From positions 1-64,000 of the forward strand of contig CAIYSR010000150.1 of the NCBI GenBank assembly GCA_903928895.1: a DNA stretch of 64,000 nt. Reading direction: 5' to 3'. Under the pieces are notes generated by a model. That model was not told where the DNA came from, made no database searches, and worked only from the letters and a program-made list of their open reading frames with translations. Every line of letters begins with the position of its first letter. Within the stretch, counting starts at the first letter, position 1. Made by a program: the position numbers and the translations under genes. Of this stretch, positions 8,922-20,900 are shown piece by piece. The DNA is from an uncultured Rhodospirillales bacterium (GTDB lineage: Bacteria > Pseudomonadota > Alphaproteobacteria > Acetobacterales > Acetobacteraceae).

Positions 8922-11900
8922 TGGAACGAATCCCCGCCGAAGCTGATCACTTCCACCGTGATGATGGAGGGCATCGCCTGCGCCACGGCGCGGCGATTGG
9001 GGTCCGCCCCGCCGGCCGAAGCCGACGCCGCCGCGGTGGTGCCGGACGCGGCCGCGAGCGCGCCCACGCTCGGCACCGCGATGCTGGGCAGGCCGAAACT
9101 GCCGCCCGCGGCCGCGACGCCGCCCGAGCCCACCACGGCGCCGGTGAAGGAGGTGCGGCCGGAGGAGCGGATGCCGGCCTCGCCGGTATCGATCACACCG
9201 AGTTCCACCACCAGGATCACGTCGCCCGCCGGCACCCCGGCCACCGGCGCCAAGGTGGCGATGCCGGCGCCCGAGGTCGGCGCGCTCGGCGACAGCGCGA
9301 TCGTGCCGTAGCTGCCATAGTCGATCCGCGGCGGCTGATAGACCGAGGTGGTCTTGGACCCGGTGCCGGCATTGATGTCGCCGCCCTCGGACCAGATGTT
9401 GATGGCACCGCCGAAGGTGGTGAAGATGCGGCTCTGGCCGAGCAACACGCTGCCATACGTGGAGACATCGACGTCGCCGGAGCCGAAGGTGATCAGCCCC
9501 GCCGCCGGCTGCCCGCTCGCCGGCGTCGGCGGCGCCTGGCTCGACAGCCCCAGCACCAGCCGCCCGCCGGGAGCGAAGGCCGAGATCGCGCCACCGAACG
9601 CGGTCGACACGCCGGAGCCGCCATAGAGGGTGATGGAATTCGCGCTCGCCGCCGGCGACGCCACCAAGGGGTCGGGCACCAGTGCCGCATTGGCCTCCTT
9701 GCCGCGCGCCAGCGAACCGAGCCGGGCCACGGAGGTGCCGCTGTAGCGCGCGTCCGCCGCCGTCAGCGCCCCGGTCTGCTCCAAACCGCTCGCGGCAAGC
9801 TCGTTGTTGTAGACCTGCATCAGGAACGGGATGCGCTGATACAGCGGCATCGCGGCGAACCGGCTCAGCGCGGCGGCGTGGGTGAGCGGGGCCGCGAGGC
9901 CGGCCCAGGCGGCATCGCTCAGCCCGACCGGCCGGGCCGGCGCGGTGAAGCCCGCATTGGCCTGGAGCCACGCCACCAGATCGTCCTCATAGCTGCGCGC
10001 CACGGTGGCCAGCGGTGCCGCCGGGATGGAGTGGTTGTCGCAGACCAGCAAGCCCGACACGCACGCCGCCGCTGCCCCGCTGGGCGGCGGGTTGCGCTTG
10101 ATGGTGGCGCTCAGCCCGGCCGGCGCAGCGGCGCTGCTGAGTCCGGGATCGGACACCGTGCCGCCCGACTCGCGGTAGCTCAACGTGATCCGGCTCCCCG
10201 CCGCGACGCTCGGCGCCACATAGGTCAGCAGGTCCCCCGTCGCCGTCGTGCTGCCGAGATAGAGCGACTGGAACCCGGCCCAGTCCGGCGCGTTCTGCGC
10301 CAGGCCGGCCATCAGCAGGATCCCCGCGCCGCCGCTGGTGCCGGTGGTGCCGACGATCTGGCCGAGGCTGTAGAGCGAGCCCTGGTCGGCCTGGAACAGG
10401 TTGCGCCCGGCGCCGACCTCCAGCGTGCCGGGTCCGGCGATGGCGAAATTGGCGTAGAAGATGTCGCGCCCCGCACTCACCACCGAGGCATTGTCGGCGC
10501 TCGTGTTGAGAATCAGGTTGCGCGAGACCTTCAGCCCGGTCTGATCGCCGAAGGAGAGCGTCGGCAGCAGATTGGCGATGCCGCTGTTGATGATATCGCG
10601 CGAAGCCTGGATCAGCGCCGGCTTGGCCGCGAGATACCAGGTCGCGAGCGTCGCCGAACCCGAGAAGAAGCGCCAGGTCTCGCCGAAATTGAGGTCAACG
10701 ATATCCCCGCCGGCGGCATAGATGCGCGCCGGCGCGGCGTCGCCGCCATGCAGCACGCCCGAGGGCGTATCCGGCGCGAAGGCGAACAGTGACGTGGCGC
10801 CGGCGAAATCGAGCGCGTTGGTGATATTGCTCTGGGTGAACTGCGAACCCGGCGCCGGCTCGTAGGTGCCCTGGAAGGCCGGGCGCAGCGGGCTGGTGAG
10901 CGTGTCCGGCGCGGCGCCGGAAATGTCGATGCCGAGCGCGATACGGCTTGACAGCCCGGCCGCGTTGATGCCGCCGCCGGCCAGCAGTTCGAGCTGCCCG
11001 CTCGCCGAAGGCGCCAGTTCGAGCGCCGGGCCGATCAGCTTGCTGGTGCCCTGGATGCTCGCATAGACGATGCTCCCGGTCGCCGCCACCGCGCGCAGGC
11101 TCGGCGGATAGGTGATGTTCATGTCGGCGCCAACCGCCCCGCCGGTGATGTCGAGCGTCGGCACGAGGGTGCCACCGGCGGCGAACAGCGTGATCCCGCT
11201 GCCGGCGCTCCACAGTGAGAACGCGACCCGGCCGCCGCCGCTCTCCTTGGTCGCCACGCCGTCGATGCTCGCGACCCACGGCGTGGTGCCGACGCTGGTC
11301 ACGCGGGTGGGATCGATCACGCCGCCGAGCACCAGGTCGCCGCGCGTCGACAAGCCGGCGGTGGCATCGCCGATCAGCAGCAGCGGGCCGCCATAGGCGT
11401 CCACCAGCGACTGTACCAGCGGCCCGACCGAGAGCAGCCCGCCGGAAGGGACGACCTTGCCGATCGCGCCGGCATTGACCGTCACCGTGCCACGCATGGA
11501 GCCGATCACGCCGAACAGCGCGTTGGCCAGGCCGTTGCTGCCGAAGCTGGTATTGGCCCCGTTCAGCGTGCCGCCGACGTTGACCGCCACCGTGCCGCCA
11601 CCGGTCAGCGTCACGCCATCCCCGGCCACGCGCCCGGTGCTGGCGACGACGACGTCGAGCGCGGTCGAACCGGTCACGCTGGTGCCGCTGACCGCAATGT
11701 TGCCCGCATCGGTGCCGGCGCTGACCCGGACATTGCCGCCGCCGAGCGCGCCGATGCCGGTGAACCCGGCGAGCTGGAGGGTGTTGCTGCCGGTGCTGGA
11801 GTCGACATAGGCGCCGAAATTGATCCACCACGCGGTCGCCTGCCCGCTGCTGCCGCCCTGGCGCCACAGCCAGTTGCCAACCGCATCGCTCTGGTAGGTG

Positions 11901-14900
11901 GCGGTGCCGTTGCTGCGGATCGAGATCACCTTGCCGGTCACCGCACCCTGCGCGGCGATCTGCACATCCCCGCCCCCGGTCGGGTACCAAGCCTGGTATG
12001 CGCCGAGCAGGTTGTTGTAGTTGTAGCCGCCGGTAACGGTGGTCGACAGGACCTTGCCGCCGGTGCCGAAGCCGGTGCCCTGCGGCAGCTGGTAGCCGGC
12101 CGCCACGTCGGGGCTCTGCACCCCGGCGGTATAGATGCCGAACAACGAAGCCGTCGTGATGTCGCCGCCCGCGAACATCGACAGGTCGCCGGTGCCGGTG
12201 CGGATCACGCTGATCCCCGGCTGCACCGCCGAGGGTGTCAGCGGGTTTACGTAATGCGGGTCGCTGAGCAGGACCCCGCCTCCGCCACCCGCGGCCGCGA
12301 GCACGCTGGCGGGGGTGACGGCGGCGCTGTTGGCCGAGGCGAGATCGGCCCCGCCGACGAGCCGGATCGACCACGATTGGCCGGACGTATCGAGGGGCGC
12401 GGTGGCGAGCACACTGCCCTGCACGCCCCCGTTCGACGGCCGCAGCGCGACCGAGGCGGCGTTGCCCGGCAGCACCACCTTGGTGCCGGCCGGAATCGCC
12501 CCGCCCGCTGGCACCACCGCGGCCGCCGACAGCACGATCCGGGCGTTCTTGAACGCGGCGAGGCTTGCCCCTGCGGGCCAAACCGTGTTGGCGGCGAGGC
12601 CGACATCGAACGGCAGCACCGCCCCGGCGTCCACTTGGATATGGGAGAGCTTCGTGCCCTCCGGCAGCAGCGTGCCGGCGGGATAGAGCAGGGTGCCCTT
12701 GGCATCGCGGATCGCCGAGGTGGTGACCCAGCCGCCGACGCCGATGCGGTGCGCGCCGGCGATGGCGACATCGGCCGGAATCAGCGTGTGGGCCGTCACC
12801 GCGCCGCTCGCGATCGTGATCGGGTAGGACAAGGTGGCGCGGCTGGTCGGGTCGAACGACGTTCCCGCGGCGAGCGCGACCTCGGTGGGCACCACGATGG
12901 TCTGGCTGAGCGGCTCGATGCCCTTCAGCACCAGCCAGCCGTTGTCGTCGGGGTTGACCTTGCGCGCGGTGTCGACCGGGGTGCCGAACCCGTCGGTGAT
13001 GCTGCCGAAGACGTTGAGCTGGCCGCTGGCGCGCAGCACCAGCATGCCGGGTTCGGCGTTCGCGGTCCCGGCCAGGCTGGTGTAGCGCATCGCCTCGAGA
13101 TTGAGGTCGCCAGCCACCGTGAGATCGCCCGCCGCGACGATCGCCACGCCGGGACGCAGATGGAACCCGGCCAGCGCCGAGACCCCGGCGAGCCGGCCCC
13201 GCAGCCCGGCATTGGCCGCGGCGGCGTCGATGAAGGCGGCGCTGTCCTTGTCCGCAGCCGCCAGCAGCGCCTGATCGACCATCCCGCCGGCCGGCGTGTA
13301 GGTTGCCATGCCGTAGAGCGCGATACTGCTGGCGCCGAGCAGGGTCGGCGCGGCGGAAAGGTCAACCGCCACATCGTTCATCGTGCCGCCCGCGCCGGCG
13401 CGGCGCGGCGCGTAGAGTTCGATCGTGCCGCGATCGGTGCCGGAGGCGTTGCGCACGTCGATGGTGGCGCCGGCCGCGATGATCAGCATGCCGCCGCCGG
13501 CGCTGAGCGAGACGTCGGCGCGGTTGGCGGCGGCGATCGGCACGCCCGCGCTGTCAACCTGGGCCACGCTGGCATGTGCATCCAGAGCCGCGCCGGCATC
13601 GAGCCGCAGTCCGTCACGGGCGGCGAGCGCAATGCTGCCCGGCGTGGACCCGCTCGCGTCCACCGTCCCGCTGATCTCCAGGCTGCCGCCGCTGGCGGTG
13701 ATCGCCACCTGATGCGCCTGCACCGTCCCGGCGATGACCAGATCGCCCGTGGCGATGTCGAAACGCCGGGCGAAGGTGAAACCACCGGTGTCGAGCCGGG
13801 CGTCGAGGGCGGCGAAATCGCCCAGCACGGCGGTCTTGAGGGTAAAACTGCCGCCCTGGGCGCCATCCGGCGCGCCGCCGCGCAGTATCCCGTCGAGTTG
13901 CGGCTGACCGCCCGGCGCGGTGGCCGCGAGGCTGCCGGCGTTGGCCGCCACCGCGGAAACGTCGATCACCGACCCCGCACGCGCGATCACGTCGCCGGTT
14001 CGGCTCTCCAGGCTGATGGTGCCACCCGGGCTGCCGCGGGTCTGGTCGAACAGCACCACCGTCGGACCGCTCGCATCGAGCCGGCCGGTGCTGTCGATCT
14101 GCACATTGCCGGCGGTGGCGGTGAGCGCGATCGCCCCGGCATTGACCGCGATCGTGCTGGCGACCTCGATCGTCCCCGCGTTCACGGTGAGCGAGCCGCC
14201 CTGGCCGGGCTGGGCTACGCCCACGGCCGCGCTCCCGGCGGGCGTGGCAAACAGCACGCTGTCGCCTGCCGTGATCGCGAGCTTGCCCCCCGAGGCGCCG
14301 GTGAGCAGCGGGGTCGCCAGGGTCAGGACGCCGCCGACTCCGCCGAAGCCGGCACCGGCCTGCCGGGCGAACACGCTGAGCGAGCCGGCGTTGTTGAACG
14401 TGATGCTCTGGCTCGCCCCCAGCGTCACCTGCGAGAAGCCGACGATGAGGCGGTCAAGGCTGACGCTGAGCGAGGGCGTCACATCCGTGGCATAGCCGAG
14501 CACCAGCCGGGTGGTTTCGATATCGAGCGCCCCGTGACCGCTCCCGGCGCCATTGGCCACCACGCCCTGCGGCAGCAGGCTGCTGGCGACGGTGCCGGAA
14601 GCGGCCACCCCGTTCCATACCAGGGTGGCCACCGACAGCCGCGCGACATCGCCGGCGGCGCCCTGGCCGTAGATCGCCGGCGTGTTCAGCCGCAATTCCT
14701 GCAACCCGGCGCCGCTCGCCGAAAAATCGACCGAGCCGTAAAAATTGACCGCGCCGGATGCGGTGATGTTCAGCGCGCTCAGCGCCGGCACGCCATGCGC
14801 CGGGTCGCCGGCGAGCAGGCGGGCGAGCACGCTCTGGTCGAGTTGCAGACCGCTCGGCACCGGCGTCGCCGCCGCCCCGGCCACCGGCGCCGCCGGCGCG

Positions 14901-17900
14901 CCGAAATTGACCACCGGCACCGAGAGCGTGATGCTGGCAGCGCCGAAGGTCGCGCCGGCGCCGATCACCACCGATTTTTCGGTCGAGCTCACGATGCTGC
15001 CCGCGGCCAGGATGCGCGCGCCGTTGGCAATCGACAGCGGTCCGCTCGCCGCCGCCGCCGAGAGGTTCACCGGCGCGAGCACGATCCGGCCGTTGGAGAC
15101 CAGCAGCCCGGTGGCGCGCTGCACGTCGTAGGCCAGGCCTGTGGTCGCGCTGTCGTAGGCGGGCGCACCGGCGCCGATGGTATCGATCACCGCGCCGTCG
15201 GCCAGCGTGATGGCGCCCGACTTCACGTTGCTCGCCGCCACCAGGAACACGTCCGCCGCGCTCAGCACCGCTCCCGCATCCACCTGCACGCCGCCGGCCT
15301 GGGCGCTGAGCACCACCGCGGGCGTGCTGGTCGAATTGGCGCTGCCGGGACTGTAGGCCAGCGTGCCGCCGATCACGAGCCGTGGCGCGCCGAGCGCATC
15401 GAGCGCTGCCGCGCTGATCGCGATGGTCTTGCTCGACAGCGCGCCCTTGGACCCGATCACCTCGATGGTCGAGGACAACCCGGCGGTCACGTCCACCGTC
15501 CCGCCATAGCCGTCCGTCCCCGGCGTGAAATCGGCGCGCCCGGCGAAGTCGAACGCGCCGCCGCGCAGCACCGAGGACGGGAACGCCAGCGTCAGCGTCC
15601 CCGCGTCGCGCGGCAGCGACGGGCGGTTGCGATCGAAGGTCGCGGCCTGGGCGATCTGGAAGTCGCTGTAGGACTGCTCGTCGTACTGCGCGTATTTCCG
15701 CACCACGTCCGCGGCGGTGAAGAAAGCCGGCACCGCCAGCGCCGCGCGCACCGAGGTGTTGGCCGTGCTGGTCACCACCCCGGCCTGCCAGGTGCCGAAG
15801 CCGCTCAGCACCGGGCTGTCCGGCACAATGTGCCCCGGCGCCAGTTCCACCCGGAAGGCGCCGGGGAGCAGGGCGTAGTACGACGGCAGCAGCGTGTAGG
15901 TCCCCGCCGCCAGTCCGGGTACCCCGGCGCCCACGCTGATGCGCTGACCGAGCCCGGGCAGCGCGCCATAATAGCCGGAGGACTGGTCGAGCGGCGTCAC
16001 CGGCGCGAACCCGGCGTCATAGCCCGGCACGATCGCATAGACCGGATTGCTCGCCAGCGTCGCCGTCGGCGAGGCCGTGGAACTCCCGTTGAACCGCAGC
16101 AGCGGCGTCACCAGCACATCCGTCGAGCCGCCACGCCCGGCAATGAACCCCTGCGAGATCAATGCGCTCGCGCTGGTCGGATCGGTATTGCGGACCTCGC
16201 CGCCGCCCCCGGTCAGCGTCCCGCCGCCATGAAGATCGATCAGCGAGCCCGGCAGTGCCGTCACCGCCCGGCCGGACAGGGTGATCACCGGCTTGAATCC
16301 AGCCGCCGTGCCTCCGGCGTAGAGATAGCTCACCCCGTCGCTGGTGCCGCCATAAGGCAGCGTCAGCCCCTCCGCGCTCACCGAGGTGACGCTTCCCGGC
16401 TCGAGCCAGATATGCCGGGTCGCCACCGCGGTGGACTTGCCGAACCCAAGCAGCGCCGTGGCGGTGGTGGACACGCCGAGCCGCACGCTGCCGAGCGGCG
16501 CCACCACCACCCCCGCCTGGCGCACGAACCCCGCCGCCAGCGTGATGCTGCCGCCCAGCGACATCGGCGTCGCCGGCAGCGTGGCCGTGGTGCGGCGGAC
16601 CTGCAGCACGGTGCCGCTCTTGAACGGATTGGTGGTCCCGGTCGCGGCATACCGGTAGCCCGCCACCACCGTCGCCTGCGCCCCGCTCGCCGGATAGATC
16701 TGCGCCGCCTCGAGCGTGATGTTGCCGTCACTCACCAGGCTGGTGCCACCGGATTGCGACCCGCTGGCCGCGAGAAAACGCATGTCCCCCGTGCTGCGCA
16801 GCACCACGGTGCCGAACCCGGCATAGGACAGCCGGTGCGTCACATCGCCGTCCACCGGGATGCGCGCGCCGGTGCCCAGGCGGATATCGTTCACCAGATC
16901 GATCTGGTCGGCCGTGACGTGCAGGTCCGCCGCCCCGGTCAGGGTCGGCGGCAGCCAGCTCTGCGTGATCAACCCCGAGGTGGCGTTCGGCGCAACCGTC
17001 AGCGTCGTGTCGCCGCCGATGCGCACATAGGGCGCCTCGATGTGCACCGCGCGGACCAAGCTCGTATCGGCGAAGATGCCGTTGTCGAACGTGATCGACT
17101 GCGCCGTCCGCAGGTTGACCGCGCCGTCGAACAGGAACAGCCCCCGGTCGGACAGCGCCAGCGCGCCGAACCCGCCGGCGGCCGCCTCGCCGGCGCTCAG
17201 CCGGGCCCGGCCGAACGCGCTCGCCGGGGTCGCGGTCCCCTCGGCCAGGTCGGCCGGCAGCAAGGAACCCCCGGTCTGCGAAATGGTCATCACCCGCGGT
17301 ACCAGCACGCTGGACGGCGGCGCCGCGAGCAAGGAACTGAATGTCGGCGTCTCCAGGGTCAGCGCCAGGGTGCCGCCGGCCGCGCTCGCGCTGCCACCGG
17401 CCGCCCGCATGGTCCCGTCGGTGAAGATGCCGCTGTAGGACGACAGCGCGATGGTGCCGCCATTGCCGCCGACCAGCACCGGACGCGTCACCCCCCCGCC
17501 AAGCTGGGCTTCGCGCCCGGCGGCGGGATCGATCAGGCCCCGCGCCCCGTTCGCCTCCAGCCGCGCGCCGGGACGGATCACGATCTGCGCCGCCGTCGTC
17601 CGCAGCGCCCCGTCGCCCGCCTTGCCGCCGATCCCGCCCATGCTGATGGTGCCGCCATCCTGCACCAGGCCGAACGCCAGCCCCGCGTTGTCGCTCGCCG
17701 TCCGCGCGATGCCGGAGACGTCGATCAGGCTGCTCGCGCCCAGCCACAACGCCAGCCCCGGCGCGTAGAGCGAGAGCCGCTGGTCGTCGGTGCCGTCCTG
17801 GTAGCGCGTGTTGACCAGACTGACCGTCCCGCCATGCGCCGTGATGCTGCCGTCCACCACGATCGAGCCATAGGCGCGCAGCGCGACGGACTGCCCGGGG

Positions 17901-20900
17901 TCGACCTCCACGGCCGCGTCGCGCCCGATGGTGACCGCGCCGCCCTGCTGGTTGCGCACGGATTGCAGCGCCAGACTGGCCCCGCCGCGCTGGCTCAGCG
18001 TCGCCTTGGCCGGGTCGGCGACGAACAGCGGTGCCAGCGCCAGATCATAGGCCGCCGCCGCATCGGACCCGCTCGGCACCCCACTGGCGGCGAAACTTTT
18101 GCCATAGGCCGGCGCCACGGCCGCGAGCCGTGTGCCCGGCGCCACCGTCAGCCCGTCCATCCCATTAATTACATAGGAGGAAAAGCCACGCTGGAACAGA
18201 TCGGGCGCCAGCGCGAGCGTGCCCGCCGCCACTCCGCCAGGCGGAACCCCGCCGCCTGCGATGGAGATCAGCGGCGCCGTCAGCGACAGCGCGCCTCCGC
18301 CGCTGGCGCCGAATCCGGAGAACCCGCCGTCGAGCACCACCGCCGCCGTCGCCGCGCCGCCGAGCGGATCGTCGCCGGTGATGAAGATGCTGCCGCCCTT
18401 GCCCCCCTTGAGACTGCCATTGGCGGCCAACGCCCCGCCGGCGGACACGTCGATCACGCTGCCGGCGCCAAGGCTCACGCCCTGCGAACTGTCGATCGTC
18501 ACGCTGCCGCCGGCGATGAACCCCGCCCCACGGGCATCCGTGGGGTCGAGCACCCGGTTGTTCCACATCCCCGCCGCGTTGACCCGCACCCCCGCCCCGA
18601 GGCTCACCTGCGCCGTCCCGCCGCTGGTGAGATACTGCCCGTCGATGTCGGACCGGTTGCCCAGGCTGATCACCGCCCCCGGCGCCACCAGATCGGCCGC
18701 GAGCCGTACCGACGGCGCCGTCAGCGTCACCTGCCCGCCCGGCGCCAGCGTCAGCGGACCGGCGATGGCGACCGCCCCGGCACTGCTCACCTGCACCCCG
18801 GCGAGCCCGGAGCCGTTGAGCACCCCACCCGCGATCCAGGCGGTCAGCGCCCGCCCCGCCGGCACCGCACCGCCGGCGCTCAGCCCATCGGCGACGGCGC
18901 AGGCGCAGCCCGCCAGCACCACGTCGGTGGCATAGAGGCCGTTCAGCCCGCCGGGCCCGTATTGCCCGAGCGCCAGGCTGCCGCCGAGCGGCGCCACCGT
19001 CTGGCCGAGGGCAAAGGCGTCGCTGACGCTGGCCGGCCGCGCCCCGGTCTGGTTGGCGCCGGTCACCACCCCGGCATTGATCCGGCCCTCGAACACCGCC
19101 GTCGGCGTGCTCAGCACGAGCCGCCCCGCATCCTTCCCCACCGCATAGGCCTGCTGCGCGACCTGCTGGGTGCCGAGCAGCGCGTTGGTATAGATCGCCG
19201 AAGTGCCCCACTTGCTGTCGGTCACCGCATAGCCGGTATAGACCCCGGTATAGACCAGCGCGGCCGGTGCCGCCGCCACCGCATAGATCTGCCCATCCGC
19301 GGTCGTCAGCCACGAACTGTTGACCAGCCCGGCCTGATAGGCGAGCGACCCGCCCGCGAGGTTCACCCCGGCCCCCCGCTGCACCACCACCTGGCTCGCC
19401 GCGAGTGTGACGGTGCCGCCCACGGTCGACCATTCGCCGATCGTGTGGCCGATATTGTTCAGATAGCCGCTCACCTCCAGCAGCCCGCCCGGCGTGTAAT
19501 AACGATCGGTCGGGTAGGCCGCGCTCGCGGCCACCAGGGTGAGGTTGCGGATGTCGATCGAAACGTTCTTGCCGGCCAGCTTGCCGGCATCGCGATTGGC
19601 CGGGCTGTCGCGCATCTCGGTCGGCTGGATATTGACCGTGATCACGTTGTCGCTCGCCGGGCGCACCAGCCCGGCCACGCCGGAGACATCGAGTTGCGCC
19701 CCGGCGGCGGCGAAAATGCGCCCCGCCCCTGCCGCCACCGCGATCTGCCCGGCCTGGGCCATGGTGATCGAGCCGGTGCCGAAATCCACTGTCCCGCCGG
19801 TGCCGATCTCGATGCGCGAGAGATCGAGCCGGTCGGCCACGGCCGTGCTGTTGTTGAGCGTCGGCGCCGTGGTCAGCCGCGCCTGATTGTTCTGCGCCGA
19901 GGTCGTGATCAGTGCCGCCCGCTGCGAATTCAGCGCGGTGTCGGTGTTGTCGAGTTCGGGCAGGATCTGGGTCAGGCTGCCCGGCGCCAGCGTGACGCTG
20001 CCCAAGCTGTCCGCCAGGTCGGTGAGCAGATGCACCGTGCCGCGCTGGCTCGTCGTGGTGGTCGATAGCACCACCCCCTCCTGGGCCACGGCGCGCCCGA
20101 CGAGACTGATATCCCCCCGGCTCGCGGTGATGATGCCGCCATTGGCGGCGCTGCCGCCGTCGATCACCGCCACCTGGGAGCCGAGCGTGGTGGCGAGCGC
20201 GTCGCCCGCCCCGCTGCTGCTGTAGCCCTGGGCGACGATGAACTGCCGCCCGGCGGCCAGCACGGTCTGGCCCTGCGGGGTGTCGATCGCACCGTCGTTG
20301 CGCACCCCGGCGCCGAGCAGCATCACATAGCCGCCCCGGCTCAGCACCGAACCGGGTGGCGGCGTGGTGATCCGCGCGCCCGCCTCCACCGTCACCGTGC
20401 TGCCGGCGAGCGCATCGGTGTCGACGCTGCCGCCGAACGCCGGCAGCAGGCCGTTCACCCCGGCCACGCTGTAGATCCCGTTGGCCTGGAACCCGGCGAT
20501 GCCACCGCGGAAATCCGCCGTCGTGGCCAGCAGCGCGTTGACATCGACCTCGGAGCCGCGGCCGAACAGGATGCCGTTGCGATTCAGCACATAGACCTGG
20601 CCGGGCGCGCGGATGCTGCCCAGGATCTGGCTCGGCTGCGCCGCCGGATCGCTCACCCGGTTGAACGCGACCCAGCCCGTCGCCGCAGCCCCCCCGGCGG
20701 ACTGGTCGAACACGAGGTCGGTGGCGGCGCCGATGTTGAACGTCGTCCAGGTCAACACCGCCTTGGCGCCGGTCTGGGTGATGCTGACCGTGGTGCGTCC
20801 GCCGGCGCTGCTCTGGGCCGGCGCGCTGGCGTTCTGCCACGTCGCGACGGCAGCCGGCTGCAAGGCGCCAACGCCCAGCCCGTCGCCGAATTTCAATGCC

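Noticed and set aside
12254-20068. Uninterrupted plus-strand frame of about 2600 codons opposite the giant adhesin
   Set aside because: Its product is an Arg/His/Gln/Gly-rich string with no domain or secondary-structure pattern. It is the shadow of a GC-rich repetitive gene whose codon use avoids antisense stops.
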